Of a DNA stretch of 12,225 bases, positions 1-7,703 are shown piece after piece. Within the stretch, counting starts at the first letter, position 1. The number at the start of each line of letters is the position of its first letter. The stretch is taken from positions 1-12,225 of the forward strand of contig CAMPAP010000072.1 in the NCBI GenBank assembly GCA_946631935.1, given 5' to 3'. Under the pieces are notes generated by a model that made no database searches, was not told where the DNA came from, and saw nothing but the letters and a program-made list of their open reading frames with translations. This DNA is from an uncultured Lachnospiraceae bacterium. GTDB lineage: Bacteria > Bacillota > Clostridia > Lachnospirales > Lachnospiraceae. Both the position numbers and the translations under genes were made by a program.

Positions 1-689
1 ATAACCAGACAGCAGTTGATATCAACGTTGTACAGGGTGAGAGACAGTTCGCACGTGATAACAAGTCACTGGGACAGTTCAGACTTGACGGTATCGCACC
101 CGCTCCCAGAGGAGTACCTCAGATTGAAGTTACCTTCGATATCGATGCAAACGGTATAGTCAATGTATCCGCCAAGGACCTTGGAACAGGCAAGGAGCAG
201 CATATCACCATCACCGCAGGTTCCAACATGAGTGATGCAGATATCGAGAAGGCTATCAAAGAGGCTCAGGAATTTGAGGCTCAGGACAGAAAGAGAAAAG
301 AGAATGTTGAAGCCGTTAATGAAGCAGACTCTTTTGTATTCCAGACAGAGAAGGCTCTGAAGGAAGTAGGGGACAAGGTATCCGATTCCGACAGATCACA
401 GGTTCAGGCAGATCTTGACAAAGTAAAGGAACTTGTTGAGAAGGTCAGAGGAAATGAGGCGAGTGCAAGCGATGCTGATATTGATGCACTCAAGGCAGCA
501 AAGGAAACTCTTATGAACTCCGCACAGGGTGTCTTCACAAAGATGTATGAGGCAGCAGGCGCAGCTGCAGGTCAGGGCGCAGGCCCCGATATGGGAGGAT
601 TCTCCGGAGCCGATGCAGGCGCTGCACAGGATGCTCAGAACGGTTCTTCAGATGATGATGTAATAGACGGTAATTTCCGCGAGGTTTAA
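1..689 (+). CDS. dnaK: Chaperone protein DnaK (Hsp70), C-terminal part, 5' truncated by window edge
   Basis: The first complete codon is at position 3, and 228 residues precede the TAA at 687-689. What is seen is the second half of the substrate-binding beta-sandwich (QGER, LGQFRLDGIAPAPRG, then IEVTFDIDANGIVNVSAKD), the helical lid (from about the NMSDADIEKAIKEA segment), a Gly/Ala-rich linker, and the acidic tail DDDVIDGNFREV, which matches the usual bacterial DnaK ending. The ATPase domain lies upstream, outside the window. DnaK is a cytosolic ATP-driven chaperone that binds exposed hydrophobic peptides. Its J-protein partner is encoded six bases downstream, the standard Firmicutes grpE-dnaK-dnaJ arrangement. 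The heat-shock promoter or CIRCE element, if present, would lie upstream and cannot be seen. The ATG at 228 is internal to the lid and not a gene start. Confidence 0.97.
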   Translation, partial: NQTAVDINVVQGERQFARDNKSLGQFRLDGIAPAPRGVPQIEVTFDIDANGIVNVSAKDLGTGKEQHITITAGSNMSDADIEKAIKEAQEFEAQDRKRKENVEAVNEADSFVFQTEKALKEVGDKVSDSDRSQVQADLDKVKELVEKVRGNEASASDADIDALKAAKETLMNSAQGVFTKMYEAAGAAAGQGAGPDMGGFSGADAGAAQDAQNGSSDDDVIDGNFREV

Positions 690-695
690 TAAAAA

Positions 696-1871
696 ATGGC
701 AGACAGCAAAAGGGACTACTACGAGGTTCTCGGAGTAGACAAAAATGCCGATGACGAGACGCTGAAAAAAGCATACAGGGCACTTGCCAAGAAGTACCAT
801 CCGGATGCCAATCCCGGTGATAAGGAAGCTGAAGCTAAGTTCAAGGAGGCTTCTGAAGCCTATGCCGTCCTTAGCGATAAGGAAAAGAGAGCAAGGTATG
901 ACCAGTTCGGTCATGCCGCATTCGACGGAGGCGCAGGCGGAGGCGGCGGATTTGACTTTACCGATATGGATCTCGGTGATATATTCGGCGATCTTTTCGG
1001 AAGCTTCGGATTCGGCGGCTTTGGCTCCGGCAGCAGGCGTCGTGCCGCAAATAACGGTCCCATGAAGGGTGCCAATATCCGCACCAGTGTCCGTCTTACG
1101 TTCATGGAAGCTGTCTTCGGATGTAAAAAAGAGATCGAACTTAATGTAAAGGATGAATGTAAATCCTGTAAGGGCAGCGGTGCAAAAGCCGGCACAACGC
1201 CCCAGACCTGTTCCACCTGCGGAGGTAAAGGACAGGTGGTAAGATCCAGGAATTCTGCATTCGGTATCATGCGAAGTGTTGAGACCTGTCCGGACTGTCG
1301 CGGAACCGGTAAGATAATTGCCGATAGATGTCCCGACTGCCGCGGTACAGGCTATATAACCATCAAAAAGAGATATTCGGTGGATTTCCCTGCCGGAATC
1401 GATAACGGTCAGGCTGTAAGCCTTGCCGAGCTTGGAGACCCCGGAACAAACGGCGGACCCAGAGGCGATGTCAGGGTTGAAGCGGTAGTGGACAAACACC
1501 CCGTATTTGAAAGAGACGGCTTCGATATTTATTCACTTGTGCCCATATCATATGCGGTTGCGGCACTTGGAGGTCCTGTTCTGGTAGATACCGTGGACGG
1601 AAAGGTCATCTATGATGTCAAAGCCGGGACACAGACTGATACCAGAATACGTCTCAAGGGCAAGGGTGTTCCTTCCTGGAGAAACAAGAACCAGAGAGGT
1701 GACCATTATATTACACTGGTGGTTAAGACTCCCGATAAGATGTCAGCTGAGGCTAAGGAGCTCCTCAGAAAGTTCGATGAACTTACCGGAGACTCTCTTC
1801 ACGCGGCGGAAAAAGCATCAAGCGGCTCCGAACCGAAAGAAAAAGGATCCAGGAAGAAGAAGCTCTTCTGA
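696..1871 (+). CDS. dnaJ: Chaperone protein DnaJ (type I Hsp40 co-chaperone)
   Basis: This 391-residue protein is of usual DnaJ length and has all four class parts in order. The J domain is at residues 5-70, with HPD at 35-37 for stimulating DnaK ATPase. A Gly/Phe-rich stretch follows at about 70-115. The zinc-binding region has four CxxCxGxG repeats: CKSCKGSG starting at C155, then CSTCGGKG, CPDCRGTG and CPDCRGTG. The C-terminal substrate-binding domains follow, with ALGGPVLVDTVDG and the GKGVP turn. The tail is Lys-rich (KEKGSRKKKLF). The start is fixed by the MADSKRDYYEVLGV N-terminus; the ribosome site GAGG (681-684) lies within the last codons of dnaK. It works with DnaK in the cytosol on unfolded clients and is co-transcribed with it. 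The terminator directly after it ends the operon. Confidence 0.97.
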   Translation: MADSKRDYYEVLGVDKNADDETLKKAYRALAKKYHPDANPGDKEAEAKFKEASEAYAVLSDKEKRARYDQFGHAAFDGGAGGGGGFDFTDMDLGDIFGDLFGSFGFGGFGSGSRRRAANNGPMKGANIRTSVRLTFMEAVFGCKKEIELNVKDECKSCKGSGAKAGTTPQTCSTCGGKGQVVRSRNSAFGIMRSVETCPDCRGTGKIIADRCPDCRGTGYITIKKRYSVDFPAGIDNGQAVSLAELGDPGTNGGPRGDVRVEAVVDKHPVFERDGFDIYSLVPISYAVAALGGPVLVDTVDGKVIYDVKAGTQTDTRIRLKGKGVPSWRNKNQRGDHYITLVVKTPDKMSAEAKELLRKFDELTGDSLHAAEKASSGSEPKEKGSRKKKLF

Positions 1872-1907
1872 CCGGGTCCTGATTCATGAAAAGATTCATA
1901 TAATAGT

Positions 1908-1937
1908 AAAAGTGCACCACTTTGGTGCACTTTTTTT
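1908..1937 (+). terminator. Intrinsic terminator of the dnaK-dnaJ operon
   Basis: There is an 11-bp perfect stem, AAAAGTGCACC (1908-1918) pairing with GGTGCACTTTT (1924-1934), with a 5-base loop ACTTT and a run of seven T (1931-1937) that begins in the stem. It lies 36 bases after the dnaJ stop codon. Confidence 0.93.
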
Positions 1938-1961
1938 GTCATTTAAAGCAAGTCATTATCC

Positions 1962-1990
1962 TTGTAAACATGCGATAAATGCGATATATT
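1962..1990 (+). promoter_or_regulatory. Predicted sigma-A promoter of the lacI-type regulator / cellobiose phosphorylase operon
   Basis: A -35 TTGTAA (1962-1967, 4/6 to consensus) and a -10 TATATT (1985-1990, 5/6) are separated by exactly 17 bp. The spacer contains a direct repeat ATGCGATA (1970-1977 and 1979-1986). The predicted transcription start is about 1996-1998, inside the palindrome at 1994-2015. Its position between the dnaJ terminator and the regulator start codon supports it. No transcript data are available. Confidence 0.7.
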
Positions 1991-1993
1991 ATT

Positions 1994-2015
1994 TTTACTT
2001 AAACCTTTAAGTAAA
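1994..2015. promoter_or_regulatory. Candidate LacI-family operator (perfect 10+10 bp palindrome)
   Basis: The arms TTTACTTAAA (1994-2003) and TTTAAGTAAA (2006-2015) are perfect reverse complements around a central CC. The palindrome starts 4 bases after the -10 hexamer, so a bound repressor would cover the predicted transcription start. LacI-family regulators normally bind such AT-rich palindromes and often autoregulate. The centre here is CC rather than the usual CG. No second copy was noticed in the window, including the gap before the phosphorylase gene. Confidence 0.7.
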
Positions 2016-2037
2016 GAAACCGGGGGTATGGGGTATT

Positions 2038-3060
2038 ATGGTTTCAATGAAGGACATCGCGAAGGAATGCGGGGTATCTGTCGCTGCCGTAAGTAAAGCA
2101 TTAAGCGGGCAGCCGGATATCAGTGAGGCTACCCGTAACAAGGTCAAAGCCGCCGCTGAGAAATTGGGATATCAGCCCAATTCGGCCGCAAAGGTTCTTC
2201 GTACACACAGATCCCATAATATCGGAGTTCTCTATGTTGATGAGGCTCATAACGGTCTTACCAACGAATTCTTTGCGCTTTTGCTCAACAGCTTCAAGCG
2301 CGTCGCAGATTCAAGGGGGTATGACATCACATTTATCAACAAAGGCTTATCCGACGGTAATCCCGGCAGTATGAGTTATCTTTCCCATGCAAGATACCGC
2401 TCTTTTGACGGCGTGCTTATGGCATGTGTTGATTTTACGAATCCCGAGGTCAGGGAACTTGCCTTAAGCGATATTCCCGTGGTGACAATAGACTATTCCT
2501 ATGAGAACCGTATGTCCGTCTGTTCAGACAATTCTTTGGGTATCAGGGAACTGGTAGTTTACTGTGCCAAGATGGGACACAGGAAGATCGCTTATGTACA
2601 CGATAATAACGGCACCCAGGTTTCTGAAGAAAGACTGAGCTCCTTTAAGGAGACAATGTCAGGGCTGGGACTTGCACTTCCCGATGAGTATCTTCCGGAA
2701 GCCCAGTACAGAAGGACCGAAGGCGCGAAAAAAGCAACTGAGATGCTTCTTTCCCTTAAGGACAGACCCACATGCATCTTATATCCGGATGATTTTTCAA
2801 CCCTTGGAGGGATCGCTGCCATCAGATCGGCAGGTCTTGATATTCCCGGGGATATATCCGTAGTCGGCTACGACGGAATAAGAGTCGGCAGACATCTGAC
2901 ACCGTCCCTTACAACTCTCAGACAGCCTACTGAGCTTATAGGAGAAACGGCAGCGCAAAAGCTCATCTCCCTTATCGAAAATCCCGCAGAGACGCGCATA
3001 GAAAAGACAGTCATAAAAGGACGCGTATATGAGGGAGAATCCGTATCCAAGATAGGATAA
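2038..3060 (+). CDS. LacI-family transcriptional regulator, probable local regulator of cellobiose phosphorylase
   Basis: This 340-residue protein has the full LacI-family plan. The N-terminal helix-turn-helix is MKDIAKECGVSVAAVSKALSG, followed by the hinge region NSAAKVLRTHRSHNIGVLY and a periplasmic-binding-protein-like sensor domain from about residue 62. Family signatures in the sensor domain include CSDNSLGIRELV, GHRKIAYVHD, ILYPDD, IPGDISVVGYDGI and TTLRQP. The recognition helix carries Lys (VSK) where many members have Arg. The start at 2038 is chosen because GGGGG (2022-2026) lies 11 bases upstream; an in-frame ATG at 2047 is possible. A 22-bp palindrome over the predicted promoter start suggests autorepression. 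The phosphorylase gene follows after 61 bases with no terminator, so both are probably one transcript induced by cellobiose or a related sugar. The ligand is inferred from context only. Confidence 0.9.
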   Translation: MVSMKDIAKECGVSVAAVSKALSGQPDISEATRNKVKAAAEKLGYQPNSAAKVLRTHRSHNIGVLYVDEAHNGLTNEFFALLLNSFKRVADSRGYDITFINKGLSDGNPGSMSYLSHARYRSFDGVLMACVDFTNPEVRELALSDIPVVTIDYSYENRMSVCSDNSLGIRELVVYCAKMGHRKIAYVHDNNGTQVSEERLSSFKETMSGLGLALPDEYLPEAQYRRTEGAKKATEMLLSLKDRPTCILYPDDFSTLGGIAAIRSAGLDIPGDISVVGYDGIRVGRHLTPSLTTLRQPTELIGETAAQKLISLIENPAETRIEKTVIKGRVYEGESVSKIG

Positions 3061-3107
3061 AACAGTGAATACAGCCCGTAAGGAGCTGAAAATAAGAATC
3101 AACAAAA

Positions 3108-3113
3108 AAGGAG
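3108..3113 (+). promoter_or_regulatory. Ribosome binding site fixing the cellobiose phosphorylase start
   Basis: AAGGAG at 3108-3113 stands 8 bases before the ATG at 3122. It selects that codon over the in-frame GTG at 3065, which would add 19 non-conserved basic residues. Confidence 0.85.
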
Positions 3114-3121
3114 AAGTCAAT

Positions 3122-5560
3122 ATGAAATTCGGCCATTTTGATGACGAACACAGAGAGTATGTCATTGAGACCCCTAAGACACCCCTTCCCTGGATCAATT
3201 ATCTCGGAAGCAAGGAATTCTTTTCGCTGATCTCAAACACTTGCGGAGGCTATACATTCTACAAGGATGCAAAGCTTCTCAGACTTACCAGATATCGTTA
3301 CAATGATGTTCCCATGGATATCAACGGAAAGTATCTGTACATCAAGGACGGTGATACCGTATGGAATCCCGGCTGGAAGCCTACCCAGACAGAGCTTGAT
3401 GAGTACGAGTGCCGTCACGGTATCGGATACAGCAAGTTCAAGGGCGTTAAGAAGGGTGTAAGGGCTGAGGTCCTTACTTTCGTTCCCGTTAACGATAACT
3501 GTGAAGTCACAAAGCTTGTTGTGACCAATGACTCCTCCGAAGAGAAGAATATCAGCGTTTTCTCATATGTTGAGTGGTGTCTCTGGAATGCGGATGATGA
3601 TTCCAGAAACTTTCAGAGAAATTTCTCCACAGGCGAGGTTGAGGTAAAAGGTTCTGCCATTTATCACAAGACCGAGTACAGAGAGCGCAGAAATCACTAT
3701 GCTGTATATTCCGTAAACGCACCTATTACTGCATTTGATACCGCAAGGGATTCATTCCTCGGACTTTATCACTATGCATCAAATCCCGAGGCTGTATTTA
3801 ACGGAAAACTTACAAATTCCATGGCATCCGGCTGGAGCCCCATCGCTGCTCATCAGCTCGATGTTACCTTGAAGCCCGGTGAGAGCAAGTCCTATGTATT
3901 TGTTCTCGGATACATTGAAAATCCCGTAGAAGATAAGTGGGAGTCACACAATGTGATCAACAAGAAGCCTGCAGAGGCAATGCTTGCAAAATATGACACT
4001 GATGAGAAGGTAGAAGCTGCATTTAAAGAACTCTGCGATCAGTGGGACAAGCTTCTTAACATCTACACCGTGGATTCTTCCAATGATAAGGTCAACCGTA
4101 TGGTCAATATCTGGAACCAGTACCAGTGCATGGTTACATTCAATATGTCCAGATCCGCATCATACTATGAGTCAGGAATCGGACGTGGAATGGGATTCAG
4201 AGACTCCTGCCAGGATCTTCTCGGATTCGTTCATCTTATTCCCGACAGGGCACGTGAGAGGATCATCGATATCGCATCTACCCAGTTCGAGGACGGACGT
4301 GCATATCACCAGTACCAGCCTCTTACAAAGAAGGGAAATTCCGATATAGGATCCGGATTCGGTGACGATCCCCTCTGGCTCATTGCAGGAACCAGTGCAT
4401 ATATCAGAGAGACCGGCGACGCTACCATTCTTGATGAGATGGTTCCCTTTGACAATGATATGTCTGTTGCACAGCCTCTTATGGAGCATCTCCGCAGATC
4501 ATTCGGATATGTTGATACCCACAGAGGACCCCACAAGCTTCCTCTTATCGGAAGAGCTGACTGGAATGACTGCCTGAATCTTAACTGCCACTCAACGCAG
4601 CCCGGCGAATCCTTCCAGACATTCGGACCCAGTGAGGGCCCTGTTGCAGAGTCTGTATTTATCGGCGGTATGTTTGTTAAGTACGGTAATGAGTATGCGG
4701 ATCTTTGTGATCTTAAGGGACTTACCGATGAGGCAGCAAAGGTACGTGCATCCGTAAAGGAAATGAATGATATCCTTCTTGACTCAAATGCAGGCTGGGA
4801 CGGAGAATGGTTCGTAAGAGCGTATGATTCCTACGGCGGCAAGGTCGGAAGCAAGGATTGCGAGGAAGGAAAGATCTACATCGAGCCCCAGGGCTTCTGC
4901 GTACTTGCAGGTGTTGGTAAAGAGACAGGACAGGCTGAGAAGGCACTTGATTCCGTCAAGAAACTTCTTGATACCAAGTATGGTGTAATGATCCTTCAGC
5001 CCGCATATACCGTTTACCACGAAGAACTCGGTGAGGTTTCCTCATATCCCCCCGGATACAAGGAGAATGCAGGTATCTTCTGCCACAACAATCCCTGGGT
5101 ATCCATTGCCGAGACAGTTATCGGAAGAGGAGACAGAGCATTCGAAGTTTACAAGAAGACCTGCCCCGCGTATACCGAAGAGATCAGTGAGATCCACAGA
5201 ACCGAGCCTTACATCTATTGCCAGATGGTAGCAGGTGCGGATGCGAAGTTCCACGGTGAAGGCAAGAACAGCTGGCTTACCGGCACAGCGGCATGGACCT
5301 TCGTAAATATCTCACAGTACATCCTCGGCGTGTATCCCACTCTCAAGGGACTTTCCGTTGATCCCTGCGTACCTGCTGATTTTGGTGATTTCAGCGTCAA
5401 GAGAGTATACAGAGGTGTTGAGTATGACATCACTGTTAAGCAGAACGGAATACAGAAGGGTGTTAAGGAAATGACCGTTGACGGTGCAAAGGTTGAAGGA
5501 ACCGTAATTCCTTACGATGCATCCAAGAAGACCGTTAAGGTTGAGGTTGTAATGGGCTAA
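3122..5560 (+). CDS. Cellobiose phosphorylase (GH94, EC 2.4.1.20)
   Basis: This cytosolic enzyme performs the reversible reaction cellobiose + phosphate to alpha-D-glucose 1-phosphate + glucose, saving one ATP compared with hydrolysis. From the ATG at 3122 the protein has 812 residues, normal for cellobiose phosphorylase and much shorter than cellodextrin phosphorylases (near 1000). The start MKFGHFDDEHREYVI, the segments NFQRNFSTGEVE, YHKTEYRERRNHYA, GIGRGMGFRDSCQDLLGF and AYHQYQPLTKKG, and the end VEVVMG closely follow the Clostridium thermocellum enzyme as I remember it. The catalytic motif ADWND gives the general acid as D483, equivalent to Asp490 of the Cellulomonas gilvus enzyme. The SD-supported start avoids an upstream GTG. 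It is downstream of a LacI-type regulator, probably in one operon. No transporter is adjacent, so cellobiose import must be encoded elsewhere. Symbols used for relatives are cbp and cepA. Confidence 0.95.
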   Translation: MKFGHFDDEHREYVIETPKTPLPWINYLGSKEFFSLISNTCGGYTFYKDAKLLRLTRYRYNDVPMDINGKYLYIKDGDTVWNPGWKPTQTELDEYECRHGIGYSKFKGVKKGVRAEVLTFVPVNDNCEVTKLVVTNDSSEEKNISVFSYVEWCLWNADDDSRNFQRNFSTGEVEVKGSAIYHKTEYRERRNHYAVYSVNAPITAFDTARDSFLGLYHYASNPEAVFNGKLTNSMASGWSPIAAHQLDVTLKPGESKSYVFVLGYIENPVEDKWESHNVINKKPAEAMLAKYDTDEKVEAAFKELCDQWDKLLNIYTVDSSNDKVNRMVNIWNQYQCMVTFNMSRSASYYESGIGRGMGFRDSCQDLLGFVHLIPDRARERIIDIASTQFEDGRAYHQYQPLTKKGNSDIGSGFGDDPLWLIAGTSAYIRETGDATILDEMVPFDNDMSVAQPLMEHLRRSFGYVDTHRGPHKLPLIGRADWNDCLNLNCHSTQPGESFQTFGPSEGPVAESVFIGGMFVKYGNEYADLCDLKGLTDEAAKVRASVKEMNDILLDSNAGWDGEWFVRAYDSYGGKVGSKDCEEGKIYIEPQGFCVLAGVGKETGQAEKALDSVKKLLDTKYGVMILQPAYTVYHEELGEVSSYPPGYKENAGIFCHNNPWVSIAETVIGRGDRAFEVYKKTCPAYTEEISEIHRTEPYIYCQMVAGADAKFHGEGKNSWLTGTAAWTFVNISQYILGVYPTLKGLSVDPCVPADFGDFSVKRVYRGVEYDITVKQNGIQKGVKEMTVDGAKVEGTVIPYDASKKTVKVEVVMG

Positions 5561-5588
5561 ACCCTGTTTATAATAATCTTCGATTTGG

Positions 5589-5620
5589 AAAAACCCGCGG
5601 GAGTCATTCCCGCGGGTTTT
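5589..5620. terminator. Bidirectional intrinsic terminator between convergent genes
   Basis: There is a perfect 13-bp stem, AAAACCCGCGGGA (5590-5602) pairing with TCCCGCGGGTTTT (5608-5620), with the 5-base loop GTCAT. Read on the plus strand it ends in four T. Read on the minus strand it ends in five T (complement of 5589-5593). It lies 29 bases after the phosphorylase stop and about 30 bases beyond the stop of the convergent membrane-protein gene, so it can serve both. Confidence 0.88.
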
Positions 5621-5650
5621 CGCATGTCGTTAATCAATCTCATGCAGATG

Positions 5651-6946
5651 TCATACAAACAAAAAGCTCCAGTCCATAACCTCCGCAACATAGAGAAAGC
5701 CGTAGTGGAGATGGATCAAAAGGAGTATCCAGCCGGCTGTGATCATCATCCGTTCCCCTCTTGTCGCGGCCTTTTTCCCCATATCAAAAAAATGAAGAAG
5801 ACAGCCTGCCCATAAGATGAGCATGCCAAACATCATCTGCCAGAAGAAATTGCCATGATAGAATTTTTCTCCGCCTTCTCCGATCAGAGCACATTGCAAA
5901 AAACCGACAACGAAGCATACTATTCCCAGGGATCCGAATTCTTCCTTTATGTAATTTCTGAAATCAACCACCAGTATAAAAATGGGAAAACTCATGCTGA
6001 AGAGTATGGAAAGAGGAACATTTTCCGAAAACGCAGCCCATACTTCAAGCCACTTTGTGATGATGATCCCGTCGATGGCTTCGTAACTTCCGCCGAGGAA
6101 ATAGTAGATCAGGACCTGATACAAAAGTGAAAGGATGCAAGGAAGAGCGATGAGGAATGCTTTAAGCAGGCTCTTTTTAAAGTAATCTGAGGCATTTTGC
6201 TTTTTTACAAGGATATGCATGAATCTTGCAAGCATTATGATCCCGACAGCGGGAATGAACATCATGGAAAATACCGGTTTTGCAAATGCGGACAAAAAAA
6301 GCATTACTGACAGTAAGATACCCGTCTTTGCTTTTGAAAGAGAGAAAAACATCGTTTTTTTGGAGGCAGACCCTTCCGATAAAGCCCACCAGTCAGTGAT
6401 GAGCATGAAGCAGATAAGTGCAAAGGGACGCGCCGCAGTATAGGTGGGATTGTAGATCGGATTGATGGTAAAAGAACCGACGCCTCTTGAGATACCTGCA
6501 TCAAGAAAACTGATCCATATGGGCTGGAGCATTGTCAGTATAAATGATGAAAAACAGATAAGAGCAACCTGCACCCTGATCTTTTTGTATTCGCAGAATC
6601 TTTTTATCATGAATACCGTCAAAAAATAAGATGCAAGAGTAAAGATCATGGTGCACAGCGCGGCAGATCTTTCAAGAGGAATGAAGAGGATCCTGTGGAA
6701 GAACAGAACGATGATGTGCCACATAAAATAAGGAGACATCATGTATGATTTCAGCGGATCTTCTCCGATGAAGGTGGTGATATATGTGTATATATGGCCG
6801 TTATAGTCGGAAAGCTCCTGGCCTGAGAGGGTGATCACCAGCAAATATGTGATATAAGAGATGATCAGTGCGAAGATCATCATTATAAGTGAATCGGAAA
6901 AAAAGGATGAATGGTTTTTTTGATCGATGTTTTCGGATGTCTGCAT
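5651..6946 (-). CDS. Polytopic membrane protein of unknown function (possibly GT-C-like)
   Basis: I do not recognise the family with confidence. The 431-residue protein is very hydrophobic, with roughly ten or eleven membrane segments, the first at about residues 20-40. It has a charged N-terminal cytosolic tail and basic loops such as KRFCEYKKIR and LVKKQN. Just after segment 1 lies SDYNGHIYTYI (D47, H51) in the first extracytoplasmic loop. Acidic/His residues in this loop are typical of GT-C glycosyltransferases and related polymerases, but this is only a suggestion. Other conspicuous stretches are YNPTYTAARPFAL and GEGGEKFYHGNFFW. The start is supported by AAGG (complement of 6955-6958) 8 bases upstream. 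It is transcribed towards the phosphorylase and shares its hairpin terminator. A divergent small membrane protein gene starts 115 bases away. A role in cell-surface polysaccharide is a guess. Confidence 0.8.
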   Translation of the reverse strand: MQTSENIDQKNHSSFFSDSLIMMIFALIISYITYLLVITLSGQELSDYNGHIYTYITTFIGEDPLKSYMMSPYFMWHIIVLFFHRILFIPLERSAALCTMIFTLASYFLTVFMIKRFCEYKKIRVQVALICFSSFILTMLQPIWISFLDAGISRGVGSFTINPIYNPTYTAARPFALICFMLITDWWALSEGSASKKTMFFSLSKAKTGILLSVMLFLSAFAKPVFSMMFIPAVGIIMLARFMHILVKKQNASDYFKKSLLKAFLIALPCILSLLYQVLIYYFLGGSYEAIDGIIITKWLEVWAAFSENVPLSILFSMSFPIFILVVDFRNYIKEEFGSLGIVCFVVGFLQCALIGEGGEKFYHGNFFWQMMFGMLILWAGCLLHFFDMGKKAATRGERMMITAGWILLLIHLHYGFLYVAEVMDWSFLFV

Positions 6947-6982
6947 TATGTGTACCTTGTTTTATTTCAAAACAGTTTATGT

Positions 6983-7020
6983 TATCATTTGATAGGCCTT
7001 ATTACCGAAAAATATGGTAA
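6983..7020 (+). promoter_or_regulatory. Tentative promoter region with two short inverted repeats in the divergent intergenic gap
   Basis: A possible -35 TTGATA (6989-6994, 5/6) and -10 TATGGT (7013-7018, 4/6) with an 18-bp spacer point towards the gene at 7062. Two short inverted repeats overlap them: TATCA-tt-TGATA (6983-6994) and TTACC...GGTAA (7002-7020). No convincing promoter was seen for the opposite gene. The evidence is weak; the repeats are short and AT-rich. Confidence 0.3.
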
Positions 7021-7061
7021 CACAGATCATGCTTTTTTAAAATATCGGATAGGACCCGGAT

Positions 7062-7655
7062 ATGTCTTCAAAAACAAAAACAATCATCATAACAGTGATC
7101 TTTCTTGCGGTACTTATCATCCCCTTTCCTGCAGATGATGAGTATTTAAGGATCCATATAAAAGAGGGAGCACCTGAAGGCTACGGGCTTTTTTATGCAA
7201 CGGCAGATAACCCTGAGCCAAGTGCCGAAACCTTTATCGAGGGCAGGGACGATCATGAAGAGGGAGAGATCACATTTGATCTGGACGCCGGTCTTGAAGA
7301 TAAGATAACTGTTGTGAGACTGGATTTTCCCGTAAGTGATGAGCTGATAGCTTTGGACGGGATCTATGCAAGCAGCGCGGGAATAGTAAGGAGCAGATGG
7401 TCCGTAGCTGAAACCTTCAATGAAAAAAATATAGCATTTGTAAATGATGCACAGGTACAGCCCATTCCTTCAAAAGAGATAGTTTACATATCCGTCACAG
7501 GGGAAGATCCGTTCATAGTTTTTAATGAGGATGTTTCCCGGCAGCTTACGGGACACTTTTCCCATAAGCTTCTGACAAAGATCTGCGTGCTGGGACTGAT
7601 TGCCCTTGGGATATTCTTTTACGGAAAGGATATGTTCAGGCAGTCCGACAAGTAA
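7062..7655 (+). CDS. Small bitopic membrane protein with extracytoplasmic domain, function unknown
   Basis: This 197-residue protein is not one I recognise. It has a basic start MSSKTKT and a hydrophobic segment at about residues 7-23. A mostly hydrophilic, acidic domain follows (about 24-165) with alternating beta-like stretches (YLRIHIKE, EITFDLD, KITVVRLDFPV, EIVYISVTG). A second membrane segment lies at about 172-190 (KICVLGLIALGIFFYG), followed by a short basic tail. This predicts both ends inside and the domain outside. The pattern of a D/E-rich beta domain ending in a VVRLDFPV-type strand recalls small domains attached to bacterial GT-C-type membrane proteins, but that is inference. 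The start has AGG (7051-7053) 8 bases upstream. It is divergent from the polytopic membrane protein gene, with a 115-base shared gap. No terminator was found before the transporter gene 94 bases downstream, so partial read-through is possible. Confidence 0.75.
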   Translation: MSSKTKTIIITVIFLAVLIIPFPADDEYLRIHIKEGAPEGYGLFYATADNPEPSAETFIEGRDDHEEGEITFDLDAGLEDKITVVRLDFPVSDELIALDGIYASSAGIVRSRWSVAETFNEKNIAFVNDAQVQPIPSKEIVYISVTGEDPFIVFNEDVSRQLTGHFSHKLLTKICVLGLIALGIFFYGKDMFRQSDK

Positions 7656-7694
7656 ATAAAAAAAGCATAAACTTGCGCCCATTCAGTTTTTAAG

Positions 7695-7703
7695 TGATAT
7701 AAT
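7695..7703 (+). promoter_or_regulatory. Extended -10 promoter for the MMPL transporter operon
   Basis: TGA followed by a perfect TATAAT (7698-7703) forms an extended -10 element. A weak TTGCGC (7673-7678) lies 19 bp upstream, a poor -35, which is acceptable for an extended -10 promoter. The predicted start is about 7710, some 40 bases ahead of the ATG at 7750. Confidence 0.6.

Noticed and set aside
648..1499. 283-codon open frame on the minus strand opposite dnaJ
   Set aside because: It is a shadow of the dnaJ codons with no recognisable domain or ribosome site, and dnaJ on the plus strand is certain.
1970..1986. Direct repeat ATGCGATA twice in the promoter spacer, considered as an activator site
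   Set aside because: Two 8-base copies 9 bases apart between -35 and -10 are too little to support a regulator site; noted only within the promoter entry.
3065..3121. GTG start at 3065, extending cellobiose phosphorylase by 19 residues
   Set aside because: No ribosome site precedes it, the extra residues are basic and unlike the family start, and AAGGAG sits 8 bases before the ATG at 3122, which gives the usual MKFGHFDDE start and usual length.
6911..7138. 75-codon plus-strand frame across the divergent gap
   Set aside because: It overlaps the starts of both flanking genes, has no good ribosome site, and its translation shows no domain or compositional support.
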